A DNA stretch of 64,000 nt, taken from contig NZ_JANUSD010000021.1 in assembly GCF_024793945.1 (NCBI RefSeq), positions 1 through 64,000 of the forward strand, in the 5' to 3' direction. Below, piece by piece: positions 27,755 to 36,845 of this stretch; position 1 is the first letter of the stretch, and each line of letters opens with the position of its first letter. The notes beneath the pieces are model-generated. The model was not told the origin of the DNA. It saw only the letters and a program-made list of their open reading frames with translations, and searched no databases. The position numbers and the translations under genes were made by a program. The DNA is from Emticicia fluvialis (GTDB lineage Bacteria > Bacteroidota > Bacteroidia > Cytophagales > Spirosomataceae).

Positions 27755-27776
27755 AACTGTCCGAAAACGGACAGTT
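27755..27776. promoter_or_regulatory. Palindromic upstream activator site
   Basis: AACTGTCCG-AAAA-CGGACAGTT, a perfect 9-bp inverted repeat. A further half-site-like TGGACA lies just beyond at about 27790. It is about 80-100 bp upstream of the predicted sigma-54 transcription start, a usual place for an enhancer site. Confidence 0.55.
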
Positions 27777-27875
27777 CTTTGTTCATATTTGGACAAACCA
27801 GCTTTGCTGCCTTTCAGCCGCAGCAACAGCTGCATTTTTAGAAGCGCAAAGGTGTTAAACAGGGTTGATGTTTTG

Positions 27876-27899
27876 TATATTTGCATAGATAAAATCTAT
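27876..27899 (+). promoter_or_regulatory. oxyR -7 box and OxyR-consensus operator
   Basis: TATATTTG (27876-27883) matches TAnnTTTG. Directly after it ATAGATAAAATCTAT (27885-27899) matches the OxyR half-operator ATAGnTnnnAnCTAT at every fixed position. It overlaps the expected transcription start, as in autorepressed oxyR genes. Confidence 0.6.
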
Positions 27900-27904
27900 T
27901 TAAG

Positions 27905-28843
27905 TTGAATATACAACAATTGGAATACATAGTGGCGGTTGATAAGCACCGTCATTTTATGAAAGCGGCCGAGGCGTGCTTTGTAACGCAGGCTACCCTA
28001 AGCATGATGGTGAAAAAACTGGAAGAAGAACTGGAGGTAATTATATTCGACCGCAGCAAGCAACCCGTGGTGCCCACCGATACCGGCAAAAAGATTATAG
28101 CCCAGGCGCAGGTAATATTAAGAGAAACCGGAATCTTGAAAGAAGTAGCCAGAGCAGTAAAAAAAGAAGTGCAGGGCCAACTGAGAATTGGTATAATTCC
28201 TACCCTAGCGCCTTATCTGCTACCGCTGTTTTTATACGACCTCCTAAAAAAATATCCGCAGGTAAAGGTGCGTATCAGTGAGCTTAACACCGGGCAGATA
28301 ATTGAACAACTAAGCAATGACCAGATAGATGTGGGGATTCTGGCCACACCCATTAATGCAGAGGGTATAAAAGAATATCCGTTGTTTTATGAAAAACTGG
28401 TGGCTTTTGTGTCGGATAGTGAAGAAACGCTGAACAAAAAGTATATAATACCTGAGGATATTGATGTGAATCGCCTTTGGCTGCTGGAAGAGGGACATTG
28501 TTTACGCTCACAAATGATGAACCTGTGTGAGCTGCGCAAGAAGAATACCGACCTGGGGAATCTGGAATATGAGGCCGGGAGTATTGAGTCTTTGTTGAAA
28601 ATTGTAGAAATCAACAAAGGCATAACGGTAATACCCGAACTGGCCATCATCAATTTTGACGACAAAAAGAAAAGCCAGATCCGGGAGTTTATGTCGCCCG
28701 TGCCTGTGCGCGAGATTAGCCTGGTTACCTACCGCCACTTTATAAAAACCCGGTTGCTGGAAGTACTGCAACAGGAAATAAAAGAGGCAGTAAATAAGGT
28801 ATTGCCCGAAAACCCGGACGGCCAATTTGTGGTTGAAATTTAA
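27905..28843 (+). CDS. oxyR: LysR-family hydrogen peroxide sensor OxyR
   Basis: OxyR senses peroxide through a disulfide and activates antioxidant genes. The 312-residue protein has the LysR HTH (about 1-60, NIQQLEYIVAVDKHRHFMKAAE) and the regulatory domain. Both redox cysteines sit in GHCLRSQMMNLC as Cys199 and Cys208, the numbering of the Escherichia coli protein. The start is TTG at 27905; it gives that numbering and no nearby ATG fits. The stop overlaps the convergent helicase stop. The operator at 27885 suggests autorepression. No catalase or peroxidase gene is adjacent. Confidence 0.92.
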   Translation: MNIQQLEYIVAVDKHRHFMKAAEACFVTQATLSMMVKKLEEELEVIIFDRSKQPVVPTDTGKKIIAQAQVILRETGILKEVARAVKKEVQGQLRIGIIPTLAPYLLPLFLYDLLKKYPQVKVRISELNTGQIIEQLSNDQIDVGILATPINAEGIKEYPLFYEKLVAFVSDSEETLNKKYIIPEDIDVNRLWLLEEGHCLRSQMMNLCELRKKNTDLGNLEYEAGSIESLLKIVEINKGITVIPELAIINFDDKKKSQIREFMSPVPVREISLVTYRHFIKTRLLEVLQQEIKEAVNKVLPENPDGQFVVEI

Positions 28844-30744
28844 TCCATAAATTCCCAGGCGCTTTGGTAGGTGTTCAGTTGCTCGGTATAGGCAATGAAA
28901 TCGGCATAGAACGGAAACGAAGCCAGCGTGGCGCTGTCGCCTACAATTACCAGTTTTTTTCGGGCGCGTGTCATGGCTACGTTCATCCGGCGGATGTCTG
29001 ATAAGAACCCGATACTGCCTTCAGCATTGCTTCGGGTCATGCTGATGTACACAATGTCGCGTTCCTGCCCCTGAAAACTGTCTATGGTATTTACCGAAAT
29101 CTTAGCCCTATAATCCTGTAAATCGGGGCTGCTTTCTAACTGTGCCTGCAATAGATTAATCTGCTCTTTATAGGGCGATATAACTGCAACAGAAGGGAAC
29201 TTCTCTGGTGTATGGCCTTGATTTTTTAACTCTGCCACAAGTGCATGCAGGTGTTTGAACACAAACACGGCCTCGTCGGGATTGGTGGTACTCGTGCCTT
29301 CCAGTTTTTCATCAAAGCTACACCCCGCCGTATCTATAAAAACAACTGGCAAATCATTTTTAAACAATAAATGATTTGCCACAGTGCTATTGGCTTTCAG
29401 ACGGTTTTCATAAAATACTTTCGACGAAAAACCCATAATCTGTTCATTCATACGGTACTGTTCTTCCAGCAGCACCACAGCCTCCGGATGCAGGCTGACG
29501 AGTTTTTCGAGCAGGGTAGTGGCCAACCCGCCTCTGGCTGCCTCATTTGATTTGATAGTCGGTGGAAGCTGAAGATGGTCGCCGGCCAGAATTACTTTTT
29601 GCGCTTTCAGAATGGGTATCCAGCAGGCGGGTTCAAGGGCTTGTCCGGCTTCGTCAATCACCACGGTATGGTACTTCAGATTTTTAACCGTGTAATTGTT
29701 TGCCCCAACTAAGGTGGCCGTAATTACCTGAGCCCTGGCAACAATGTCGTCAATCATGTACTGCTCTGAATTACCCACTTCTTTCATTATCTTATGGGCT
29801 TCGTCAAACAGTAGTTTACGCTGGTCACGTTCGGCTTTTCCGAAGTTTCGTTTATATTTATGCGCCATGTTTTTGTATTCCTGCGCTTGTTTTTTTAGCT
29901 TTTTTGCCTCTTTCATCAGGCTGTGTTCTGCCATTTTGCTGTCGAGCGTCAAGGCCATCAGTCTCTCGGTTACCCGGGCCGGATTACCCACACGCAGCAC
30001 ATTCAGGCCTTCCAGATGCAGTTTCTCGCTTAGTAAATCTACTGCAGTGTTGCTGGGCGCTACTACCAGAATGGGCTTATGATCTTTTTGCCATAAGGCC
30101 TTAATGGCCTGCACCAGGGTAGTAGTTTTACCTGTGCCGGGTGGACCATGCACAATGGCCAGTTCGTTGGCTTGCCATATTTTTTCAACTGCCGATTGTT
30201 GCGATTCATTCAGATTTCCACCCAAAAAAACAGGTTTTTCAGTCTGAAAAGTAGGCGGTTTTTCTCCAATCAGTATATCTATCAGCTTGCCCTCTTGTTT
30301 TTCGCTGATGGCAGATGCCTGTTTCAGTGCCTCCTGCATTTCGTCATAACTGTTGTCATCAAACAGCACATCAATGCCCAACTTACCATCCCGGCTCCAG
30401 TCGGGCAGTTCATCAGTGCGGAGCGTTATCTTAAGCCTGTTATTGTGCTGAAAAGCAATTGTACCTTCAACCTTGTCATTTTTGGCATCGTAGTTACTGA
30501 AAAGCACGGCCGGCATGCCGGTTCTTAGTTGGTGGGCAATGTCCTGATGGGTGGTTCGCTCAACTTCAACGGTCAGGTAATCTCCCCGGCTCATTTCCAT
30601 GCCTCTGATAGCAATTGGATACCAGCATAGCCCTTTGGCTCTACGGTCGGCAGCAGAGCTTTGTTCGGTTTGTTTTATGTATTGATTGTGGTCTTCTTCC
30701 CGCTCAATCCGGAGTAAGTCCAGTAGTTTTCTGAAATAATTCAT
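28840..30744 (-). CDS. Superfamily 1 (UPF1/IGHMBP2-like) helicase
   Basis: The 634-residue protein is a SF1 helicase. Walker A is HGPPGTGKTTTLVQA (about residues 196-212), motif II is VIDEAGQALEPA, motif III is GDHLQLPPT and the later motifs are NTIDSFQGQERDIVY and RRMNVAMTRARKKLV. The N-terminal 190 residues form the OB-like 1B region seen in UPF1-type proteins. It is presumed a 5'-3' RNA/DNA helicase, but the substrate is unknown. Its stop TAA overlaps the oxyR stop in the antisense frame at 28840-28843, leaving no room for a terminator. Confidence 0.9.
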   Translation of the reverse strand: MNYFRKLLDLLRIEREEDHNQYIKQTEQSSAADRRAKGLCWYPIAIRGMEMSRGDYLTVEVERTTHQDIAHQLRTGMPAVLFSNYDAKNDKVEGTIAFQHNNRLKITLRTDELPDWSRDGKLGIDVLFDDNSYDEMQEALKQASAISEKQEGKLIDILIGEKPPTFQTEKPVFLGGNLNESQQSAVEKIWQANELAIVHGPPGTGKTTTLVQAIKALWQKDHKPILVVAPSNTAVDLLSEKLHLEGLNVLRVGNPARVTERLMALTLDSKMAEHSLMKEAKKLKKQAQEYKNMAHKYKRNFGKAERDQRKLLFDEAHKIMKEVGNSEQYMIDDIVARAQVITATLVGANNYTVKNLKYHTVVIDEAGQALEPACWIPILKAQKVILAGDHLQLPPTIKSNEAARGGLATTLLEKLVSLHPEAVVLLEEQYRMNEQIMGFSSKVFYENRLKANSTVANHLLFKNDLPVVFIDTAGCSFDEKLEGTSTTNPDEAVFVFKHLHALVAELKNQGHTPEKFPSVAVISPYKEQINLLQAQLESSPDLQDYRAKISVNTIDSFQGQERDIVYISMTRSNAEGSIGFLSDIRRMNVAMTRARKKLVIVGDSATLASFPFYADFIAYTEQLNTYQSAWEFMD

Positions 30745-30831
30745 GCAGCAAAGGTAGCACTAAAAATGCGGTTTTGGGTTATCTACTGTTTGCAGGCCGT
30801 AATCCTGACAAAAAGACCTCAAGAAAAGCAA

Positions 30832-30865
30832 AAAGCGGCTGTCTGATACACCAGACAACCGCTTT
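30832..30865 (-). terminator. Terminator after the propeller gene
   Basis: Arms at 30832-30845 and 30852-30865 pair over 14 positions with one mismatch, loop 6. On the minus strand CTTTTTGCTTTTC follows. Confidence 0.75.
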
Positions 30866-30885
30866 CAGATACAATGGTCGTAAAC

Positions 30886-31923
30886 TTACACCCTTTCCAG
30901 TTTGATCGGATAAGTTTTTTTAGAACTCCACTGCGGTACGTAAATGTTGTCGTCAGAGTCCATGTAAGCATCATGCGGGTGCATAAAAACATTAAACGGG
31001 TCTTGTTTAAACTGGGGTTCCAGCTTACCGTTGGTATAGATAGGTTCACTACCACCAGGCGTTGAAACCACTTTGTCGTTTTTATCTAAAATTGTTATGT
31101 ATCCGGAGTTAACGTTGCCCTCTGTGGTTGACCGGAAAGCAGCACCGAAAAGGGTATCTCCTTTAATTACCGGCCGGCAAATAAATGTGCCCGGCAGGGC
31201 AATGGTTGATATATATTTGCCATCAAGGGTATAGCGTTTCCAGCAGTTTTCTACACGTGATGTTACCAGTAAGGTGGGTTTCTGTTTGTTGCGGGTGTCA
31301 ACAATTACCCCGTGGTTACATTTAAACTCGTCTTTACCGCCCCAATGGCGTATCAGTTTACCTTTGGCGTCATATTGCATTACGTAATTGAGGCCGTAGC
31401 CGTCAACAACGTAAATATCTCCGTTGGCATGATTTACCGCTGTTTCAGTTGGTTTAAACTGAGTAGGGTAGTCATAGACGCCGGTTTCTTTCGGATAATC
31501 TATTTTAAATAGTACTTTACCGTTCAGGTCTGTTTTTATTACCTGGTGGCGGTCAGTATCGCAAATGAGCAAAAACTGGTCGGTGCCTTGGCCGCCTATG
31601 GTCAGCCCATGCCCACCCGGATAGGAGTTTCCCCAGGTGTCCAGCAACTTACCCGATTTGTCGTAAATCAATACGTTGTTTCTGGTTTCATTGGTTAAAA
31701 GTATAAGACGCCCTTTGGCGTCTTCCACCATTTCGTGGCAGTCGTTAACCGGATTCTGCGCTGCATCCAGCACACCCCAACCTTTCCGGATACGGTATTT
31801 ATGGGTATTATGGCCAATGATAATTTCATCATTTTTGCCGTAAGTAAGGCCCGGTAATAAAGTTGCAGCAGTTGCCAGTCCGCAAAGCTTGAAAAAATCG
31901 CGTCGGTTCAGGTAATGATTCAT
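30886..31923 (-). CDS. Tat-exported six-bladed propeller (NHL-like) protein
   Basis: The 345-residue protein starts with NRRDFFKLCGLATAATLLPG (residues 6-25), a twin-arginine motif followed by a moderately hydrophobic stretch, so it is a likely TatC client. The mature part has six repeated strand groups typical of NHL/SMP-30 propellers, such as GRLILLTNETRNNVLIYD, DQFLLICDTDRHQV, GDIYVVDGYGLNYV and HPHDAYMDSDDNIYVPQW. No catalytic site is proven; a cofactor would explain Tat export but none can be named. It is alone on its transcript. Confidence 0.8.
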   Translation of the reverse strand: MNHYLNRRDFFKLCGLATAATLLPGLTYGKNDEIIIGHNTHKYRIRKGWGVLDAAQNPVNDCHEMVEDAKGRLILLTNETRNNVLIYDKSGKLLDTWGNSYPGGHGLTIGGQGTDQFLLICDTDRHQVIKTDLNGKVLFKIDYPKETGVYDYPTQFKPTETAVNHANGDIYVVDGYGLNYVMQYDAKGKLIRHWGGKDEFKCNHGVIVDTRNKQKPTLLVTSRVENCWKRYTLDGKYISTIALPGTFICRPVIKGDTLFGAAFRSTTEGNVNSGYITILDKNDKVVSTPGGSEPIYTNGKLEPQFKQDPFNVFMHPHDAYMDSDDNIYVPQWSSKKTYPIKLERV

Positions 31924-31979
31924 GATAGGAGGTTGAATATATCAGTACTTTTGCGACTCAAGTTAATATAAATATTTTA

Positions 31980-33329
31980 TTATCTGCGTTTTGCAGATTT
32001 TTTTGTCGTGCTTTTTCTTTTATCCGGCGAGTGTTTTTTTCTTGCCGATGTAGCCGGTTTGCTTTTTTTCATAACTGGGAATCTGACTTTCTTTTCATGG
32101 AATGCCCCCTGAAAGGTCGGGTCTTCTTTCTTGCGTTGGTCGTCAATTTCTCTGAGATAATTCTGGCGTTCATCAAAAGGCGTGGCAGGAGTTTCTACCT
32201 CTTCAGGTATCTGCATGCGCGGAATCTCCATGCGGATTATCTTCTCAATTTTTTTGATGTGATAATCTTCCGGAGATGTCAGGAAGGTTATAGCTTCACC
32301 AACATGATTGGCACGCCCGGTTCTGCCGATACGATGTACGTAGTCTTCATAAATAATGGGCACATCGAAATTAATAACATGTGATACCTGCAGAATGTCG
32401 ATTCCTCTTGCTGCCACGTCTGTGGCCACCAAAACACTTACACTGCCCTCACGGAACGCATCCATAGAGTTAATACGGGTGTTTTGGCCCTTATTGGCAT
32501 GTATGACACGTATTTTATTGAATGGCACAATCTTTTGCACCATTGAATTATAAACGTGGTCGGCCACTTCTTTTGAACGCGTAAAAATGATAGCTTTTTG
32601 TACTTCTTCTGTTTCAAAGATATATTTAAGCAGATTCAGCTTGGTTTGTGCATTGGGTACCTCATACATACGCTGTTTTACTGTTTCTGCTGTAGTGGCC
32701 TGCGGGGTAACCTCTACCCGTAGCGGAAACTCAAGAAATTCTTCTGAAAGTTTCTCAACTTTATCAGCAAAAGTGGCCGAAAACAAAAGATTCTGTCTTT
32801 TTCGCGGAATCACCTCCAGAATTTTGCGTATCTGTGGCATAAATCCCATGTCCATCATCTTATCGGCTTCGTCAAGCACCATTACTTTTATTTCTTTTAC
32901 GCCTATTTCTTCGCGAAGGTACAAATCCATGAATCTGCCCGGTGTGGCTACAATTATATCTATGCCTTTCTTGATGGTCTCAATCTGTGTTTTGGGGCCT
33001 AGCCCACCATAAATGGCGGTGTGGCGTAAATCGGTATATTTGGCCAGTTCTGCCACTGCCTTATCTATCTGTATTACCAGTTCGCGGGTGGGTGCAAAAA
33101 TAATGCAGCGGGGCATGTGGCCCTGAGCGTATTTTATTTTCATTAGCACTGGCAAAAGATAAGCAGCTGTTTTGCCGGTGCCCGTCTGAGCAATACCCAG
33201 TACATCATGCCCTTTCATTATCAGCGGTATGGCCTTTTCCTGTATAGGTGTGGGCGTGGTATATCCGCTGTCTTCAATGGCATTCAGCAACTGACGGTTC
33301 AGCTCAAATTTTTCAAAAGAATTTTCCAT
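31980..33329 (-). CDS. DEAD-box RNA helicase
   Basis: I start at the ATG at 33329 (MENSFEKFELN), since Q-motif proteins begin this way; six more codons are open upstream. The 449-residue protein has all motifs: Q motif, AQTGTGKT, PTRELVIQ, TPGRFMD, DEAD (MVLDEADKMMDMGF), SAT (LFSATFAD), ARGIDI and HRIGRTGR. The C-terminal tail (about 390-449) is rich in Lys and Arg, an RNA-binding extension typical of RhlE/CshA-like helicases. It probably remodels ribosomal or messenger RNA. It is monocistronic. Confidence 0.93.
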   Translation of the reverse strand: MENSFEKFELNRQLLNAIEDSGYTTPTPIQEKAIPLIMKGHDVLGIAQTGTGKTAAYLLPVLMKIKYAQGHMPRCIIFAPTRELVIQIDKAVAELAKYTDLRHTAIYGGLGPKTQIETIKKGIDIIVATPGRFMDLYLREEIGVKEIKVMVLDEADKMMDMGFMPQIRKILEVIPRKRQNLLFSATFADKVEKLSEEFLEFPLRVEVTPQATTAETVKQRMYEVPNAQTKLNLLKYIFETEEVQKAIIFTRSKEVADHVYNSMVQKIVPFNKIRVIHANKGQNTRINSMDAFREGSVSVLVATDVAARGIDILQVSHVINFDVPIIYEDYVHRIGRTGRANHVGEAITFLTSPEDYHIKKIEKIIRMEIPRMQIPEEVETPATPFDERQNYLREIDDQRKKEDPTFQGAFHEKKVRFPVMKKSKPATSARKKHSPDKRKSTTKKSAKRR

Positions 33330-33477
33330 GTATTTCTGTTCAATCAAGCCAAAATTTAAGGCTTAACTCCTGATTATTAACTGCAAAAGTACATAATAAA
33401 AAAATCTTAGACTAATTAATACTGTTTTCCAACCTTTTACCGAAATGCAAGTCAGGGTTTTTAAATACCATTTATTT

Positions 33478-34662
33478 ATGCAAAAAGTAACCATAGCTTT
33501 ATTATTTCTGCTGGCTTTTATTGCCAGCGCTTGCGGGGAGAAAAATGAACCTTCGCCTGACGATAAGATTTCTAATATGGCGGTTTTGGCCAGAAACGTA
33601 AACGATGATGTTTTACTTACCATAACTGCTTATACATTTAAGAGCCTGAGTGGCCCGGTACCTACTACCTTTGATGCCGCCGAGGTCTGGCTTTCAGAAG
33701 GCTCTTCGGGGCTTAGCAATATGCAATTGCTGAAAACCACCAGCGAGGAGACACTAAAACTGGAAAACTTAAAGCCAGACCAGACCTATTATGTTTCAGT
33801 AAAAGGTATAAAAAAAGGTATGAAAACTGATTTTGCAAGGCAGATAATGTTTACCACCAATACACTGAAGCCTAAGGATACAATATTGGAGTTGCCCAAA
33901 AGTTTGTATATGAATAGTTCTGCCACCAGCCCGTATCTTGCCTATACAGATATAAATACAGGAGAGACTGTTTTACAGAATTGGGTAGATAAACAGAAGC
34001 AGGTGATTTTTAAGAATACGTCTGCCAAGAGTTATCTGGTAAAAGGTTTTAATGGGCGGGGGACTCAATTGTTTCTGGAAACCACCCGAAATAAAGAGCG
34101 CGCTTTTGATTTCTATGATATAGCAGCAAAGAAGTTTGAAGAAATAAATTTACCCACTGGTGCAAGAATTTGGAACTATGACTTTTCGCCGGATGGCACG
34201 CAGCTGGCATATACCGACTACGATAAAGCCGGATTGTATATTTATAATCTGGTTACCAAAGAAAACAAGCAGTTTTCTGCAGACAGTTTTTATTCTTTCA
34301 AGTGGTCTAACGATGGAAGTAGCATTATTCATTTAAGAAACAAACTGAACTCAGGCGGTGCATTGAAAGAATTAGTGAAGCTTTCTGTAAGTAAGGAAGG
34401 GCAAATACAGACAAAACAGATTTTTGAATGGGCTTATAACCTTGAATGGGTAATGTTTTCACCTAAAGATGAATACATGCTATTTGCGAGTGATGCCGCC
34501 AATAATCCGGATTTATGGGTATATAACCTCAACACACATAAAACATGGCAGATATCTGACGTAGCTAATTTCGGGTGGTTGTCTGACAAAGAGTTTTTTG
34601 TCAATACCACCAAGCAGGCAGGAGAAACAAGCTGGAAGACTTTACGGTATACCTTGCCTTAA
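33478..34662 (+). CDS. Lipoprotein with fibronectin III-like and TolB-like propeller parts
   Basis: The ATG at 33478 gives a clean lipoprotein signal (MQKVTIALLFLLAFIASAC) with Cys19 in the lipobox ASAC; an upstream ATG at 33445 does not. The 394-residue protein first has an FN3-like module (about 20-130, with LENLKPDQTYYVSVKGI), then WD40/TolB-like strands such as IWNYDFSPDGTQLAYTDYDK and FKWSNDGSSIIHL. Such proteins are anchored to the outer or inner membrane in Bacteroidota. Function unknown. A terminator follows. Confidence 0.75.
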   Translation: MQKVTIALLFLLAFIASACGEKNEPSPDDKISNMAVLARNVNDDVLLTITAYTFKSLSGPVPTTFDAAEVWLSEGSSGLSNMQLLKTTSEETLKLENLKPDQTYYVSVKGIKKGMKTDFARQIMFTTNTLKPKDTILELPKSLYMNSSATSPYLAYTDINTGETVLQNWVDKQKQVIFKNTSAKSYLVKGFNGRGTQLFLETTRNKERAFDFYDIAAKKFEEINLPTGARIWNYDFSPDGTQLAYTDYDKAGLYIYNLVTKENKQFSADSFYSFKWSNDGSSIIHLRNKLNSGGALKELVKLSVSKEGQIQTKQIFEWAYNLEWVMFSPKDEYMLFASDAANNPDLWVYNLNTHKTWQISDVANFGWLSDKEFFVNTTKQAGETSWKTLRYTLP

Positions 34663-34672
34663 ATTTGTTTGC

Positions 34673-34721
34673 AAATAAAAAAGCGAGACATACATCCATT
34701 GTAAGCCTCGCTTTTTTATTT
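34673..34721. terminator. Bidirectional terminator
   Basis: AAATAAAAAAGCGAG (34673-34687) and CTCGCTTTTTTATTT (34707-34721) are perfect 15-bp arms, with A6 and T6 runs. It separates the lipoprotein and hexosaminidase genes. Confidence 0.9.
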
Positions 34722-34731
34722 CAGTTGTAAA

Positions 34732-36606
34732 CTATTTCCCTGCTCTTTTCAACAAATCTTCTCGTTTCAATGTAATCAGGTGTCCAACTGCTGATTTATT
34801 CTTGTAAGTAACAATTCTTAAGGTTACCTGTGCATCAGCGATTTCAATCGGCTGAGTGTATTTTTTAGAGAAATTGTCCGGCATGGTGTCGTCAGTAGTG
34901 TAATAGATGTCAATTTCCGGCATTTCACAGGCCAGCTCAACCATTAACTTGCCATCTTTAATGCTTGCATTTATAATAGCATCATAAACGGCTTTCGAAT
35001 ACCCCATTTCTGCCACATCCGCTCTGTCAAAATGGGCTTCCATGCGTTTTGTAAAGTTGGCCCAGTCTTTACTTCCTTTTGCCGACCAGTAGATATCAGA
35101 CAACGCCCAGGCTCTCGGGTAGGTCATATATTCAGCATAACGGATCGTCGGAATCTGCTCTGTCCATAAATTACCTTGCCCGCCTAAAATGTATTTGGCA
35201 TCAACTTCGTCTGGCACAGGCTCAAAACTGTAGGTTTTGCTCAGGCGTAACGAAGCGTAGATGGGAGGGTCAATGCTGGCATCGCCCTGCATGTAATCAA
35301 GGTATGCAAAGGTAGTGGGGGTCATAACCACATTATGTTTCATTTTGGCGGCCTCAATACCACCTTTTACACCACGCCAGCTCATAACGGTAGCCGTTGG
35401 CGATATACCACCCTCCAGAATTTCATCCCAACCCAATAGCTGTTTGCCACGGGCGTTCAGTATTTTTTCTACCCGTTTCATAAAGTAGCCTTGTAATTCT
35501 TCTACGTGGGTCATACCCATTTTTTTCATAAGCGCCTGGCAACCGGGGTCTTTTTCCCAGAAACCCTTGTAACATTCGTCGCCACCTACATGAATGTATT
35601 TGTTAGGAAACAAGGCGGCCATTTCGGTAAACACTTTATCCAGAAAATCATATACTTTTTCGTCTGAGGGGTTCAATGTGTTGTCTATAAACATTCTGAA
35701 CTTGCCATCGCCATACCATTCGGCAAAGTTGGTGCCCGGGTTTACCTTTGTTTTAGGGTCTTTAGAGCACGAAAGCTCAGGATAAGCCGCTAATGCAGCC
35801 ATGCTATGGCCGGGTACGTCTACCTCGGGCAAAATGGTTACGCCACGGTCTGCCGCATACTTAATAATCTCTCGGATGTCATCCTGTGTATAAAAGCCCC
35901 CATAAGTGGCAGGTTCGCCGTCTTGCGGGTCTTTTCTGTCGCCAAATCTTCCGGCTCTTTCCACGCGCCATGCGCCTACTTCAGTTAGTTTTGGTAATGA
36001 TTTTATCTCAATTCTCCAGCCGTTATCATCGGTCAGGTGCCAGTGCAGGGTATTGAATTTGTAACGAACCATATCATCAATATAGCGTTTTACATCTTCT
36101 TTCGGAAAGAAGTGACGGCTTACGTCAAGCATTAACCCGCGCCATCCGAAACGCGGATAATCGGTGATTTTTACGCCAGGTACTGTCCAGCTTACGTTTT
36201 TAACCACTGTTTTACTTTCAATCTCTTTAGGTAGCAATTGTAATAAAGACTGCAGGCCGTAAAACAAACCGGCAGGCTTGTTGGCCGCAATTTTTACACC
36301 TGCGCTACTGGCATGTAGTGTATAGCCTTCGTCACCAATTTTGTTATTTGGGGTAGTGTTAATACTAAACTGAATGACCCCGGTCTTTTTTATGACGGGC
36401 GCAAAACCTGCCGCATTTTTTAGTTTGGCAGCCAGCATGGCAGCAATTTTACGGCTTTCTTCATCGCTGGCGCCTATGGTTGTGGCCGCTGTAATTTTAA
36501 ATACCCCGGCTAGACTTTCAATTTCAACAGGCTTAGGAATAATATTTTGTGCAAAAGCATTACAGGTAAGTATGCTTAGCAGAAGCAGAACAATATTTCT
36601 TTTCAT
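34732..36606 (-). CDS. Beta-N-acetylhexosaminidase, GH20
   Basis: The enzyme removes terminal N-acetylhexosamines from chitin or glycan oligomers. From the ATG at 36606 it is 624 residues with a signal peptide ending near NAFAQ. It has the N-terminal GH20b domain (about 20-135) and the TIM-barrel with the catalytic Asp-Glu in YIHVGGDECYKGF, plus MLDVSRHFF, HLTDDNGWR and DVPGHSMAALAAYPEL. The C-terminal chitobiase-like strand domain is at about 540-620. No chitin-utilisation genes surround it. Confidence 0.92.
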   Translation of the reverse strand: MKRNIVLLLLSILTCNAFAQNIIPKPVEIESLAGVFKITAATTIGASDEESRKIAAMLAAKLKNAAGFAPVIKKTGVIQFSINTTPNNKIGDEGYTLHASSAGVKIAANKPAGLFYGLQSLLQLLPKEIESKTVVKNVSWTVPGVKITDYPRFGWRGLMLDVSRHFFPKEDVKRYIDDMVRYKFNTLHWHLTDDNGWRIEIKSLPKLTEVGAWRVERAGRFGDRKDPQDGEPATYGGFYTQDDIREIIKYAADRGVTILPEVDVPGHSMAALAAYPELSCSKDPKTKVNPGTNFAEWYGDGKFRMFIDNTLNPSDEKVYDFLDKVFTEMAALFPNKYIHVGGDECYKGFWEKDPGCQALMKKMGMTHVEELQGYFMKRVEKILNARGKQLLGWDEILEGGISPTATVMSWRGVKGGIEAAKMKHNVVMTPTTFAYLDYMQGDASIDPPIYASLRLSKTYSFEPVPDEVDAKYILGGQGNLWTEQIPTIRYAEYMTYPRAWALSDIYWSAKGSKDWANFTKRMEAHFDRADVAEMGYSKAVYDAIINASIKDGKLMVELACEMPEIDIYYTTDDTMPDNFSKKYTQPIEIADAQVTLRIVTYKNKSAVGHLITLKREDLLKRAGK

Positions 36607-36773
36607 AAGAAAATTTAGGTTTTGAGTCGAAACAGGCCCCAAAGTAATCAAAAAAAGGCAGGGCAAACAAATATTTCTGTATGCAGGTAATTTGTGGGGT
36701 TACAATAGCCCTGCACAGACTTTTGCAGGCAAATAAGGCAATATAACAATTATTTAACCAGATATGCAGGGGT

Positions 36774-36829
36774 ATGTAACAATTATCACGGATTGGCGGC
36801 CGGGTAAAATCTAGTTTTGCAATCGTTAT
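36774..36829 (+). promoter_or_regulatory. Crp/Fnr-like box and promoter of the TauE-like gene
   Basis: ATGTAACAATTATCACGG (36774-36791) contains TGTAA-N6-TCAC, and TAGTTTTG (36822-36829) is the -7 box. TGTAA starts 47 bp upstream of the -7 box. A second copy of TAACAATTAT at 36744-36753 lies in the same region. Transcription would start near 36834, which supports the ATG at 36846. Confidence 0.55.
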
Positions 36830-36845
36830 TAAAATGTATTGCAAA

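Noticed and set aside
27659..27886. Minus-strand frame of 75 codons between oxyR and the permease
   Set aside because: It spans the sigma-54 promoter, the palindrome and the OxyR site, and has no motif or plausible start context.
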